Origin: Arthonia radiata
Taxonomy: Eukaryota > Ascomycota > Arthoniomycetes > Arthoniales > Arthoniaceae
Direction of reading: 5' to 3'
Length of the DNA: 64,000 nt
Assembly (NCBI GenBank): GCA_002989075.1
Contig: PSQN01000017.1
Coordinates: forward strand, 2,425,453 to 2,489,452
In this document: piece by piece, positions 31,268-43,945 of the stretch
Layout of the letters: the number at the start of each line of letters is the position of its first letter
Position numbering within the stretch: the first letter of the stretch is position 1
Notes under the pieces: generated by a model
Told to the model about the DNA's origin: nothing
What the model saw: the letters and a program-made list of their open reading frames with translations, nothing else
Database searches by the model: none
Position numbers and translations under genes: made by a program

Positions 31268-34200
31268 GCGAACGCATTTTTCGAGCATTGCATAAGATGT
31301 GGATCGGTTTGGCGAATCATAGGACAACGGCGTTTGTGTGCTTTCGCGTATTGCGAGGACAGCAAGTATATGATTAACGATCAGTTGGGTGCAACGTTTT
31401 CTGGGGCAACAAAGCTAGCATACCCACGACAGGATAATCGCCCGCGGATTGAAGGTTTTGGGCGTGTCTCATGCGTTCTGGAGGAACTCTATGTAGATAA
31501 GAAATACCATGAATACCAGACGAAGTGTAGAGACGTTCAGTGCATGCCATGTTTTCTCAATAACTGTATCTCTGTCGTCAAATACAAGCGTGACGTCGGG
31601 ACCCGGCCCGAATCAAACTCGGCCCTTTTCACATAAAGTCTACATAGGTGCAATTCTGCTTCTGATTTGTGTAGAACCAACAGTAGATTTAAATATACGA
31701 ATCCTATTAAAAGCTTCCATTCGTGCGCTCATCAGTCGTTGTATCAACAGCGAACTCACCCTCCTCGAGCCGGGATACCAATGGAGCTCTACTTTGAACA
31801 CCAAAGATCGTTTCCATTGTTCGCACAGGCTCTTACAAAAAGCACAGCAGGCTACAAACGTTTCCCGCTTCCGAATGCTACCGGATTTGTATAGATCGAG
31901 TGGTTGCACGAAAGGTCGATATCCGCCTCGAAACGAACCTGCTCCAGGCCGTAAGTGCAACGGCCAAGCCAAACCTGCAAACCTTCGTTTCTGCCCTTCG
32001 AATTGCTACCGCATACGAAGGGTAGGCTCCACTCTCGAGTGAGACAATTCTTGGGTTGGTTGAAGAAAATTGAAAAATCGGTGTTGACACCTCGAAGTTT
32101 CACCTCCCCATCTGCCGGAACGTGCAGAGTCCAGCATTATCAAACGTGCAGCTTTGATCTCCAAACTGCTACATCACATATAAATTCGATAGCGCTATCA
32201 AATGTTTCCACTTTCTTATCGAAAAGACATCGTTGAAAAAATCACCCCTCTTGCCTCGAAATGCCTCGAAGCCGCCGAAATCGAACATATCGAAAATATT
32301 GATTTTGCAAATCCTATCATATACCTTCCAATTCAACATTGCAGCTAAAGCTGTGGCACAATATGCATGGCCGAAGATTTAAAGATGATTGAAGAAGTTC
32401 TGACTGACTTGACGTTGCCACCTTCGTTACATTTTGACGGTAAGAGCAGGTATGCCATTCCGCTATTGCTTCCGTCTGCGGGCCTGAAAACTGTACGAGA
32501 GGCATTGACGAAGAGGATTTATACGACTTAGATCAAGTTAGATTGTGGCGTCTGCTCTCAAGATGACATATCTGTTGATCTTTGACTCTTCTTCTACCAC
32601 GCAGTGTCAGAATTCTGGGACATTCTCATACAAACCCGCTACTCTGACCTTCAAAAGCACGCAACATTTACAAAAGCACTCGCTCTCCCTATCGGTGGTT
32701 TCTATGTGTCGGCACGGCAAGGTTTATAAACACCGGTCCGTGCCTTTCCACAGAAGGTCCTGCTCCTCGAAACTAACGAGATGTTTCAACGAAGGCGTGT
32801 TGCCCTAAGTTGTGGTTCTTTCGAAGATGAATATGTATCGTATGGGTGTGTGCAAATTTTAAACACAACAAGCAAAGATTAGAAAGGACTATTTGTCCTC
32901 CACTCGAGAGTCCCCACGCCCCCTTGAGCCACTGACATATCTCTGGTCAATCTTGCATCCACGACTACCAAAAGACGGGAACATGCCCACGTAAGCTCAG
33001 AAGCTCTGCCCAGATTGAAAGCTTGTCGCTGAGCGCTATGGAAAAAATCAACAATTATAATCTACTAATTGACGAGTAGGGATACTGCTAATCTACAGAT
33101 ACGCACTCTCTCTACAATTTGTAGATTAGGTCTATAACTAGCTGACATAAGAATAAGACGCACTATATGCGCATGTGGTAGTAAAAAGGATTTTGACCAA
33201 GACATGAGCGACATCACACCACCACCCTCGCAAAACTTCCATATCTCTACGTCTACCATACAACCACTACCGCCTTTGGATGTACGGCCTTGACACTTCT
33301 ACAACATACTCACATCAGCTCAAATAAAAGGCCCTGATACCAGCTTCATATACGAGTGCGTTTCCAAAACTCCTATGTCTCCGTCGAGAGTTTGAAAAAG
33401 TCGAAGAGCCTCCTCGAGAAATTATGCATTTCTCAATGCCATCTGATCGAAAGTAAAACAAGCAAGTAGATAGCAGTGAGATACAAGCTACAGGTGCCCG
33501 AGTTTCAAGGGGGGCGCAGTCAAAGTGATGGACTTAACGTCTCTTGCCACCCACCTACTCCGCCCACGAGTCCAGCATATGATCATGGTCGGCTTTGCAG
33601 CTATGACCTTGGGATTTGGACAAAATGCTCAGATGACTCTGTTGAGTCGAGCGCAGCGATCAGTGTCACGGTTTCTTGTGCTTCAGGAACTGGCTTGGCT
33701 GCCTCGAAAGACGAAATCGAAGGAGGACGCAGGTTGAACTTTTGAGCGATTTTACAATGTAGGTAATAGAGAATGCAAACAGGTGGATCCGTAAAAGATG
33801 GTGTAGCGAATCCGAGCGCACAAATTGAAGTCGTTTAGAGCAGAGGTGGGTGATGTCAGGACCTTGCGATCAATGGTGCGCTACGTCTATCACCGACGAA
33901 GCCCTCTACAGACGTCCCACGAACGACGCTTCTGCCCACCACCTCTCAACACAGTTTACGCAGGAAGAAGGCGCAGAAGAGACGTCTTTTGATCCAAGAT
34001 TATCAGTATTAGCTATTGAGCCACCCACAACACCCTTCATGTGTCCACGAGTGTATGCCCTCGATATTAATACAACACCATCTATGCCCTAGCCAGCAGT
34101 GACAGATCATATAACCATGGGTATCATTGAATGTCCAAGACCCATCCCAAAGCTTTGAAATAACAGATAGCCGCCTTCGTGATCATCATTCGTGGTGGCC

Positions 34201-34316
34201 CATTTGAAACGCCGTCGCCTGCCGTGTATGCCCAGTCCTGTTTTATGGTTGCAGCGTGCTCAAGGACGCCGATAGATTTGAAACCCTCCTCTTTTCGCCT
34301 GCTCGCTGAAAGCCTG
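31268..34316. other. Gene-poor 3-kb stretch, AT-richer by eye
   Basis: Only short frames without features. By eye it is richer in A and T than its surroundings, mainly 31,600-33,500, which could mean decayed or RIP-affected sequence. I could not recognise any transposon protein or terminal repeats in it. Confidence 0.45.
33088..33129. repeat. Inverted repeat, 10-bp arms, nested palindrome
   Basis: CTAATCTACA at 33088-33097 and its exact complement TGTAGATTAG at 33120-33129 enclose 22 bases. Inside and overlapping the right arm is CTACAATTTGTAG (33112-33124), itself a perfect palindrome around one base. It lies in the gene-poor stretch. Confidence 0.7.
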
Positions 34317-36850
34317 TTAGCCGACAATAACAGCCGTCTGCGCGACGGCATCCTCCACGCCTGTCCCAAACACCGCCCGGTGCAAGTCGACCAACCAACT
34401 GTTGCTCGGCTTTCTGCACATCCAGCGAACAGCCCCTGCGATCTCAAGTGCCGTCGTCCGCGTCTCTGCGGAGCCCGTCGTGATCACAGTAGCTGCTACT
34501 CTCGTCACTTCTTCATTACCATTCTTCAGCTCCCTGATAGGCGTCCCATCGCCTTTCATGATGGCGACCGTGGACACTGAGGAGCGTATGATGGCCGGCC
34601 AAGCTACTATGAACTTTTTGTAGTTCTCGACGATGCCCTTTTGCCACGGCGCAAGGCCAAAGGCTGTGACAGGGAGGTCGCGTATGAAGGTAATGAGTGC
34701 CTCGTTTTGCTGGCCAAGCGTCTTCGGGCTCGTAACGGTAAGGGAGGTAGGACCGGTGCTTGGAGAGTCAGCAGAACCTTGAGAGGCACTACGCGGCTTG
34801 AAGCCCGCGGTGTATGCTGCGCGTAGGAGTAAAACGCGTATTTTTGTGAGGTTAGCGGCAGTAGCTGACGACTGGCCTGGTGCGGTGGCCGTCGAGGAGG
34901 TCCGTTGCGATGACTCTGTGTACCCGCTGAGCGTCGATGCAGAATCTGCCCAGCGGTTACGATTGGCGTGCGCGCCTGCTTGCTCAGGGCCGAGCACAAG
35001 AATATTAGGGACGTTTCCGTCGTCGGCACCTAGTGGGGACTCGTTCATGTCTTCAAAGATGGTGGTGGGTGTTTCGGGCGGAAAGGGCTTGAGGTCGCCG
35101 TGGGCCGGATTATACGAATGAGAGGAGCTGGACCGTGTGACGGACGGTGATCGTGAAGAGAAAAGAGAGTTGCTGCGAATAGAGTTGCCGGTCGGCGAGA
35201 AGGACGACATGGTTTGATGTGGCGCGCGCGGTGTGCCGCGATCGGTTCCGGTCGATGGTCGGGCTTGCGTCCAACCTTCACGGAAGAGATCACCGAGGTC
35301 CCAGCAAGCCTGCACAGCACTACTAAGAAGTTCTTCGTCCTCGCCGCCGTTCTCGTACGCATTTTGACGAAGGCTAAAGAGCATTTCTGCCAGGTTCCAG
35401 CAAGCTCGCAGAAGAGCGTCGGTTTCTGGAGGAAGGCTGGTGCGCTGCTTCATAAGGCGATGACAAAGGGTGAGGTAGAAGTCAAGCGTTCGCTCCTGGA
35501 AAGCGCTTGGGAGGTTGCGATCGTGAGTATTGTATAGATGGTTGTTGAGCTCGAAAGAGACTCTGAGCACGGAGTCTGATACTTCGTCGCCTTTCAGACG
35601 CGCATCGAACAAGGCCTGGCAAAACTCGCGGCAAAGCTCGAGCGTTGGCAGAAGCAGGCCGGCCTGGTCTTCTGCGCGATTCTCGTATAAGCTCTGACAT
35701 AACCGCCAACAAGAGCGCCACGCCTGCTCTTGAACGGAAGATTGGCCGCGATACGTGAATATGTGATTGCGATGGTTTGATGAGAGGTCTGCGAAAGTTG
35801 TACAGAGCGTCCAGCATTCGCTCAAGGCCGTCTGCAGACTTGCAGTTTGCTGTTGATCTTCGCGCTGATTGTGAACATCAGTCTGAGAGTTCTCTGCCAA
35901 TTCATTTGTTCCTGTTGGGTCAGTGCTTGGGGGCTCCGCATCGCTCGTCTCTGGTATATTAGCAAGGTTTACATTCAGACTCTTACGTCTCTGCCACTCT
36001 TGCTCTGCTTCCGCTACGGTCTGAGCCTGTGGAGTCGATCGATCGATGAAAGGTGCACTCGGAAGGTCGGTCCGCAGTGGGGAGGTAGACGTTTCTTTGC
36101 GCTCGCCATTCGTTTCGGAGTTGAGATGGTCACCATTCGCAGGAGCTACCGACGCAGACGGCTCTGGGCTAGGTTTCGGCGACGTTGGCGAGAGTACCGT
36201 GTGGCCTGAGCGATCTGAAGGAGAACTTGTTCTGCTTGGCTTCGCTGGCGGGGCTGTCCTCGAGACAGACTGCGACATGTCAGTGGCGGGGACCAGTTTC
36301 CAAGTTTTTGGGCAACCATACAAATTGTCTGAACTGATCTGACACATGAATGACCGATTGCGGATTCGTCTCTTCGTCAGGCGCAGGACTGCCTGATAGT
36401 GCTGTGTCAAGTTTGCCAAGCTATTATCATCATCAGTCAGCGATGTCAAAAACTTGGAGACGATGTTCACTCTGTACCTGTGAGCCTGGACTAACTGGAT
36501 TGACCGCTGGATCTCTAGTCTGAGACTGATGCCTGACATGCGCTTGCTCTTGCGGCGTTTCGTCGATTTCAGTGGTGTCCGTGCTGGCGGTTCCATTGGA
36601 GTCAACGGGCGAGGGTTCCACGGTCTGCGGGTAAGGTGAAGTTGGGGCTCCAAGTGTAGTACTGGTGCTACAGTCAGTCGGAGCTCTGCTCAGCATCTAA
36701 GCTTTTAAGATACCGTATCACTTGCCTTTGCGGGGCGAAGTCCTTCTCATGGGAGTCTTTGGAGCTTGTCGGGGAGCTGGGGGAATCATTGTAGAAGGAG
36801 AATGGAGAGGGATCGACCGCGCTTGAGGATGACATTGTTAGGGCGGCCAT
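34317..36850 (-). CDS. Conserved filamentous-fungal protein of unknown function
   Basis: About 797 aa from three exons: 36850-36726, 36661-36478 and 36401-34317. Intron 1 (64 bp) is GC-AG with the textbook donor AG|GCAAGT; it restores the frame from DSHEKDFAPQ into STTLGAPTSPYPQT. Intron 2 is GT-AG, 76 bp. The centre, roughly residues 350-560, is Cys/Trp-rich and helical: ALSECWTLCTTFADLS, QAWRSCWRLCQSLYENR, VLRVSFELNNHLYNTHDRNL, LDFYLTLCHRLMKQRTSLP and ACWDLGDLFREGWTQ. I recall this block as widely conserved in Pezizomycotina under a DUF name (possibly DUF7624), without known function. The flanks are Ser/Pro-rich, with phospho-site-like PETPTTIFED. The C-terminus (QQNEALITFIRDLPVTAFGL to EVTRVAATVI) is a second ordered part. 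A further small intron near 36.3 kb is possible. Confidence 0.8.
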
Positions 36851-37364
36851 TACTCTGCCAGACAGGCCTGCTGTTGGCTAGGGCGTTCGAGCTCGAAGGG
36901 CTCAGTCAACCAGAGGTGCCCGGTCACAGAATGCTGTTGTAGATGAAAGCCATCAATGCGCCTGTCGCATTCAGAATTGCATCTGTGGCGAGTCCCAAGA
37001 ACGGTCAGTCGTATCGATATGTCCAGTAGCTCTCGCGACAGTAGTCATCGGGTGCCGTGCAATTCTGGCGACCAGACGAGAGCAACAGAGAAGCTCGGGG
37101 AGTTTGGGAGGTTGTAGCAAGCGTCTTGGCACTGCAGGCGACGAGGCAACCGAACCACAAGTCCGACCAGTCCATTGCACATTGTAGGAGTATGCGGTCC
37201 AGGCTGCCGAGGCATGAACGAGTAGCAGACGACGCTCGAGCGGAATAATATCACTCAAGCTCCATGAATTTTGCTGGGATCATACAGATGTGTCTAGTCG
37301 TAACTTATTATCCTGGTTGCCGTAAATGCCTTCCAGCGCCATGCCATGCAGTACGTAGAACGCA
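36851..37364. other. Intergenic, 514 bp
   Basis: Promoter of the preceding minus-strand gene plus the 3' flank of the ELL-like gene. No coding feature. Confidence 0.5.
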
Positions 37365-40146
37365 TTATTGTTCTAACACCACGTCCTTTAGATTCCCCTC
37401 CTTCTTCGCTCCATACTTCAACGCCTGCGCTCTCGAGATATTTCTCTGTGCGTCTCTGATCCCATCCAGATCACTCCACAGCTCCTCTGCATTCTCCGGA
37501 CTCCATGCGCCGAGATTCTGCACAAAGTCCGCATAGCGTTGCGTCCACTTCTCGAACCGCTTCTTAAGCGCTGTCTTCGCCTTCTCTGAGTCGACTTCGC
37601 TCATCACACCCGTCTTGTCACTGTTAGCACCCCGATCATCAACTCGCACAACCGCATCTGGGTTTGCAGAAAGGTCACGCTTCGCTTGCTCTAGCATGGC
37701 GACGAAGCCCTTGATTAGCGACTCCTGGCGGCCCTTGAGGGCATTGTATTGCGTCTCTGTGCGCTTGATGATATTGTCAAGTATTTTCTCCGGTCTCTGC
37801 TCAAGATCTGAAAGGTTGCTTTTGTACTGTGAAAAGTACTTGTGGTACTGGCGGTAAAGGTTGAAGGTTTGACGGCGCGTAAGCGGCTCGTCCGGACTGA
37901 TAGGATCCAATTTATTTGCCCCATCCACGATCTTGGCCTTTGTTTGAACTACGGGCGAAGGCTTTGGCGAAGGCTTCGCTTCCTCCTTGATTCGCATGTC
38001 AGCAGGTGCCTTCGCGGCATTCTTGGGAGACGGGTCTCTGTCGCTGGTGTTGAGAGCCTGGACTTTCTTCGCCGGTGTCAGGCTGTCGTAAGGGCTCCGC
38101 TTTGGCTGTGCTACGGAGCTGGGCGAGCCTTTTGGAGTGCCTGTGGACATCTGCAGCTTGCTTGGTGTCGCCTTGACGTCTTTCTTGTGGCTCTGAGATG
38201 CCTTGTCTTTCTCATCCGGTTGAGACGCTGGATGACTAGCCTTCACTTTCTTCGCCGAGGCAGATGGACACCCAGGTCTGTCGGTATCGAATCGCTTGGC
38301 ATCATTGCTGACTGAATGTGAAGAGGCCGCTTGCTTACTCTTTGCTGACTCGCTCCTCTCCATGCCAACCTCCTTGTACTTTGATTTCTCCTCTGTGGCA
38401 GCGCTTGTCTTTGCTCTCTTGGCTGTTGGAGGTTGAGGTCCATTTTCAGGAGACTGCCTCTTCGCTGCACCCGACGTAACCTGTGCTGACTCTCCCTTCT
38501 TGCTTTTGGCCTCCGCCGAATGAAGGCTATCCGCTTTTATTGACGAGGAACTGGATTTTGCAGCGGGCATTTTCTGCCTCTCGGTAGGGTTCACGCTCGC
38601 CTTCGTCGCCAGAGAATCATCTTTGACCGGCAATTTCTTGCTAATCGTCGACGCCTCTGTCTCCGCTTGACATGACACTGCACGAGCGCGTTCAACTTTA
38701 GGTACTTTTGCACTGGGCGCAAGGCTTTCATCATCCGAGGAATGAACCCGCTCATCCGACAACACCTTGCGCTTCTTGCCACCCCCATCAGACAGGGAGG
38801 TTCCATTGAGCTTCTTGTCCTCAGCCTTGGCCTTCTTCTCCACGGGCTTCTCTTGCTTTGCAGGCTTGTCAACCTTGTCCCTTCCAGCTAACCTCTTCTT
38901 GGCATTCGCGATCAAGTCTGGTTTCTTCGGCTGCTTGCGGACCGATACCGTACTCTCAGTCTCGCTTTGCTCAGCAGACTGCGTATGGGCGGGTGAGCCT
39001 GGGTGAGATTGTTTTTGGCCTTCCAAGCCGCTCAGCAACTTGCGATGATCGGTCGGAAACTGACTGAGCCTGGACAATGTCTTCCCCTTGCCTCGTTCGT
39101 GAGGAGGGAGCAACAGCTGCCAAAGCTTGTCCGCCGGATTGAGGCGCAACTTATCGAGAGCGTGTATTGCGTTGTCAATGGCCTTGCTCCGATCTTCGGC
39201 CTGGTATGGGAAGGCCCAAGGATCAAGCTCCCTGTAACGTTTGGTTGTTAACGTCCATGTACTTCCGGATACAGAGTTCTTGTTCTCAGCAAGGACATCA
39301 AGTAGTTTTTCTAAAACATCTATCTGTATGCCAGTGCGGCTTTGAATTGTGTGTTGCAGAATTGGTCGAACAGCTAGGAGATGTATCAAGACGAAGCGTT
39401 GGGCACGACTCGACCCTGAGCTAGGATCGGAAGACACTGTGCTAGAAGTGAGGTTTGGAGACAAGTGCGTATTGGTCGAGCTCTTCAGTATGGCTGCTGG
39501 ACGCACAGACGGTCTCAAATGATTGCCAACTTTCGCACGTCTGTTCTTGAGCGGATCTACTGCCTCATCCCGTATCGTGGTCCTGGAAACTCTTATCAGC
39601 TATGTCCACAATGTGTACTGAAGACGTGTCGCTTACTGGTTCGCCAGCTTTTCACGCTGTATGGCGGCGTACTTCTCCTTCATCCTACTGAGGGCCTCGT
39701 CCGCTGCCGCCGAGCTCGAAGTTGTAGATTCAGGCTTCGCCTCTTGAGCAATGTGATGACTGACAGTTCCCGCGAATGTCAAAGCCTGGCCAGTGGCGAC
39801 ATTCTCGCTTGGTTCTCTGTAATACATTTTTTCAGGAAATTTCGTGGGACGGATGCGGAGGGTCTTATGAGTCCGACCGTAGCGAAGCCACTAAAGAGGA
39901 GCTTAGTATCAAGTACACTGCATAACAAGAAGGGGGTATCCATACTAAATGTTTACCAAAGCCTATACTCATGGGAGCACCGGCTTTGACTGCTCTACGC
40001 ATTTCTTGCACGGTGTCTCGAGCGAGATCGATCTGCATGACTTGGAAGGCTTTCTCAGCGGTTTCTGAAGGTTCTTGTGGTATGTTGGCGTCATCCCTAA
40101 GCTCAATTGAGCCTGACAGGGCGTCTGAACCTGCCGTGGCAGCCAT
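37365..40146 (-). CDS. ELL-like RNA polymerase II elongation factor
   Basis: 890 aa in three exons: 40146-39946, 39890-39637 and 39582-37365. Introns are 55 and 54 bp. The N-terminal third resembles the ELL family, which suppresses Pol II pausing in the nucleus: MSIGFGKHL joined to WLRYGRTHKTLRIRPTKFPE, then RFVLIHLLAVRPILQHTIQ, LDPWAFPYQAEDRSKAIDNA and NPADKLWQLLLPPHERGKGK. The middle, about 350 residues, is Lys/Ser/Pro-rich, low complexity and highly charged, and is probably disordered. The C-terminal part (RQTFNLYRQYHKYFSQYKSNL to RFEKWTQRYADFV) is helical and recalls the occludin/ELL homology region, although I assign it with less certainty. The start ATG is well supported by the splice that rebuilds the ELL block. 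Confidence 0.8.
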
Positions 40147-40934
40147 TGTGGTACACTGATTATAGGTGTGTTCGGAAGCGTAGTAAAGAGAGCGGTCGTG
40201 GTGAAATTATACAAGCTGATTTGGCAGAATGTCGACAACAAAGAGTGTGGGTCTAGATGTTATGTATGCGTGAAAGATGGACTACGAGGGTGGTGGCAGA
40301 TGGTGGTCCATTGTGACTACAGACCCGAGAGAATTCTCGCAGTAAGTCTGCAGCTACAGATGAGCAAGAAGAATAATTAACCAAAGGGCAAGCGACAGCC
40401 ACAGCAGTGTGGCAAGATGAGGCTGTTTGCTTGCCTCAATGGGGAGGGGGAGGACAAAGCGGGTATGGGGGAGCGAGATGGGAGGAGAGGTTGAAAGAGA
40501 GGATGATGGAGCACATCTCGGTGCACACAACCCTGGTTTAGCACAAGGTGGGCTGAAGTCTCGCGGCTGCACCTTTCCCGATTGGCATTGGTGCACGGTG
40601 TTCTATCGATAGCGCGGATCTCTCAAGATGGAATAGACTGACCGCTGCCCAGCAAACAACCCTTGGGCTGTGCATAGCAGCCCTGAATGTCAGTTTCAGG
40701 ATCAAAGCATAAGACAGGGCGGTAGTCCAACGCAAGATGCACATTGTCGGTGAGGGCGAGAGAGATATAGGACATTCAGGTACATCTGGATGCTTCGGAC
40801 GCTAGTGTAGCCTGCCAGCCGCCCAAGTGCAGCAGTGCTACCACATCGGTGCACCCACTCGCCAACACCTTCTCCATGGGACAATATATATTGTACACTG
40901 TACTTGGCATGAAGATAGCCAGAGTTTGCCCTCG
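40147..40934. other. Intergenic, ~0.8 kb
   Basis: Promoter of the ELL-like gene and the 3' flank of the monooxygenase. No gene seen. Confidence 0.5.
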
Positions 40935-42935
40935 TCACATATCTTTGCGGACTCCCATTGTCTGCTGATGCTCCTTCCGAAGCCATTCTCCAGTAAGATC
41001 CTTGTAGTCGTCCGGCCCGTAAGCGCCAAAGTACTCCTCGACCCACTTCGATTTCCTTTTCCACGGCAGTCCAAGATCTCTTAGGAGATTGTCCAGGTAT
41101 GGAACAAGCTCAAAAATGAAATCAGGATAACGGTGGCCGAAGCCGTAAGGAAAGCGTAGCGCACAGAACCGTGACGTCAACGCTGCCTCGTACTCAAAGT
41201 CCGCCTTGTTGTCCCCTTCGTCAAGATTGTCCAGCTTCTTGTTCAGGTACGCATAGCACCACAATGCCGAGATCTCGTCCCTCGTCACGTTGAGCAGGTT
41301 CGACGTAAAGCCTTGGAAAACGATTGAGCGATCTCCTTCTGCTGCAAGCACCGGCGGGGCGATGAACCGATACATCCGAAAAGGTTGCAGTGAATTTGCT
41401 TGATCAAGCTGCTGATTGTCTGCTCCTGGGCGAGCTGGCGCTGTCTTGAGTCTTGGCAGCTGAGCAAAGATTGCTGCATCAGCCTTTTCGTCGAGTTGAT
41501 GCCAGAAAGCTTTTTGCTCCACCGTGTAGTGGCGGCTGGGAATGCCCAACTTCGCATGTAGTGAAGCTGGCTCAAACGCCACGCTCGGATCGCATTTCCA
41601 CCCGTTGGTAATCAATCCATCTTTCGACGGTAGACTCGTTCCATTTGCTAGGTGGATCACACCCCGCGAGAAGTGAGATATGTCGGAACGATGGATGGAG
41701 ATCTTGCCACTTATGACGAGGTCGTGAAGAGGCTGGTGTTCGGGGTAGTTCAGAATCGACAACGAGCCTCCGTACCACAGCGCACTGAACGGGTTGTTAG
41801 CAGTTGTAGTAGCTGCCATGGGTGGGTCCAACCATACTTCTCGTTGGGCTTCAGCAGCGCCAGCGCTGGGTGTTTGTTCAAACCTGACTGTGCAAGAGTC
41901 TCGGAGCTCAGCTTCCCCCAAAACACATCAACGAATTTCCGTCCGAGCCACGTCCCGTGCAGCAAGCTACGCATCCAGTAGCCGATGCCGTGGTTGATGT
42001 CCCAAATGCAAGGAGCGAGCCAGCTGAGGAAACGTCGTGTCGTGAGCTTTTCGATCCAGCACTGACTGAAGGGGCCTACATCAACATATGATGGCGCCAT
42101 CCATGTCGCGCCGTAGCCGCTTTCTCGGATGATCCAGTTGACGTGCACACCGGAACTTGCCAGCAGATGAACTGTGTCGTGTGCACCCTTGCTGCCACCA
42201 CAGACGCTGACCTCATGATCCGGCTGCATCATGGAGGCATACCTCGGAAGGTCGATAAAGTGAATGATAGGCGCTTCGAATCGTTCCTGGCCTGGTAAAT
42301 TGAGTGTTTCCTGTGACTTGTCAGTGTGTAGTGCGGCTTTAGGCATGAGCAAGACGCACAGGCTGCGAAGTCAATCCTGTAGCCACAATCAACTTTTTGC
42401 AGCCGAGCTCATACTGTGATGTTTTGTCGTCCTGCGGCGTGCTGTCCACACTTAGAAGCCATTCGTAGGATACATCAGCGTTTTTGCTCACCCTCGTAAC
42501 ACGAGAGTTCAGACGTATACTAGAAAGAAAACCAGAATGTTCAGCATAGGCAGTCAAGTATCGACGCAACGCGTGTCCGGTAATGTATTCTCCTTTTTCG
42601 ATACCAAAGTCACGGGTCATTGGAAACGACGGAAATTCAAAAGTACCCAGGAGGTTATTACTCCTCAAGCCGGGGTATATCCGCTGCTGGGACCAAACAC
42701 CACCAACAGAAGCATACTAACCCACGTCAAAGAATGAGCGACGGCTCACCATTACGGGTACTCGTTCCACTCACCGCGTCCAAGACCAGCAGGTTCGTGT
42801 CCGGGGCACATTGCAAGTAGGTCTTCGCAGCACTCAAGCCAGCGAAACCTCGCCGATATGTCAGCGTTCGTTGTTCAAACAGCTGTCGAAGCTGCTCCTA
42901 CCAGCACCAATCACAACAACGTCAACTACTTCCAT
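40935..42935 (-). CDS. Flavin-containing monooxygenase (FMO-type, FAD/NADPH)
   Basis: Enzyme inserting one oxygen atom into a soft nucleophile or ketone using FAD and NADPH. Five exons: 42935-42902, 42848-42775, 42716-42360, 42310-41838 and 41784-40935. Introns are 49-58 bp, total 595 aa. The FAD Rossmann motif VVIGAGFAGLSAA starts at residue 7 and is split by intron 1. YPGLRSNNLLGTFEFPSFPM is typical of FMO-like fungal enzymes. FEAPIIHFIDL stands where the FMO fingerprint F-x-G-x3-H is expected, with Ala in place of Gly. The NADP motif reads VCGGSKGAHD, and the C-terminal ATG-like loop reads LITNGWKCDP. The substrate is unknown. The absence of neighbouring synthase genes argues against a secondary-metabolite cluster, although DUR3 and the ELL gene are its only neighbours here. 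Confidence 0.88.
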
Positions 42936-43945
42936 GCTTCAGTGACCCGCTTCCCCGGGCGTTCGAGCTCCCCCAGCGATAGTGGAGTTACGACGATGTG
43001 CAGGGAGAGGCCTGCCAAGCAGGTATCTTACATGTGTGGATGCTGTAACCTGTGTGTTCCAAGCGATACTATGCCTGCGTATGTCTTTTTCACTTTATGT
43101 ACAGCTTTGCCGGGGAAGAGTCAATCTCTGCATCAAGCTTCGAGGCCTAGATGATCAACGCTAGGCTTGGCATAGCGCAGAGTCTTGATTGGCACTCAAA
43201 GGGCAGCCGGTCGGCAGCCGAGGCGTCCAGACTGCAGACGGTGTATAATGAATATGCCTGATAATAGCTCTTGTTTTGCTCTGCTCGCTCAAGAAAAGCC
43301 TCTAAGCGAGTGTGTCCTCGTGTATGCCACTCCACGCCGCAGTTTCGCCTCAGTGATGCAAGGGCACAGATAAACGCATCAGCGCTGTGATTTGTTGTCA
43401 AGCTTCTCTGGCGGTCTCAATGCTCGCATATCTGATTGTATCGAGATCGGACTGTCTCACTGGGCCCATTTGATCTGGATCATATCGACGCTGAGCTCAC
43501 AGCATGATAGCTGAGAGCCTGGGGAGCTCTTCCAACAACGGACAGGTGCCAAAAAGTATACGCGTGTTGTCGTTGCTGCTGAAGCCCACTAATATCTCTG
43601 TTAGACTCGTTTGACTAATGCATTCACGTCCACGGTTAAGAAAGCTCGATGCGATGCTTCGGCGAAATTGATGAAGCTGAGAGCTGCTTAGAGACATCGG
43701 CAATGTGGTCGGTATCTTCCGGACCATCCTTGCCGTTGTTGTTATCAGCATGCTCGAGTCAGTCTCCACCTTTCTTATCAGAACCTCACACATTCAGCAG
43801 CTCACAAGCTGTCATCCGAAAACACACCGGCAGATATCGGTGGAGCCATAATGCTCTGCATAAGATCTTCAAATATGGACGTCCCGGCTCCCGGCTCCAG
43901 CTCTAGCTCTTGTACGCACAGTAGAGATCTGGAGGTGTACCAACA
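42936..43945. promoter_or_regulatory. Divergent intergenic region FMO / DUR3, 1 kb
   Basis: Both genes start outward from here. No operator assigned; GATA-factor control of DUR3 would be usual for the family but was not demonstrated here. Confidence 0.4.

Noticed and set aside
31268-34316. Transposon or retroelement remnant
   Set aside because: The region is gene-poor and AT-richer by eye, but I found no transposase-like or polymerase-like motif, terminal repeat or target duplication.
15423-42935. Secondary-metabolite cluster (LaeA-like, Zn2Cys6 factor, flavin monooxygenase, dehydrogenase)
   Set aside because: There is no polyketide, peptide or terpene synthase, and these genes are separated by unrelated housekeeping genes.
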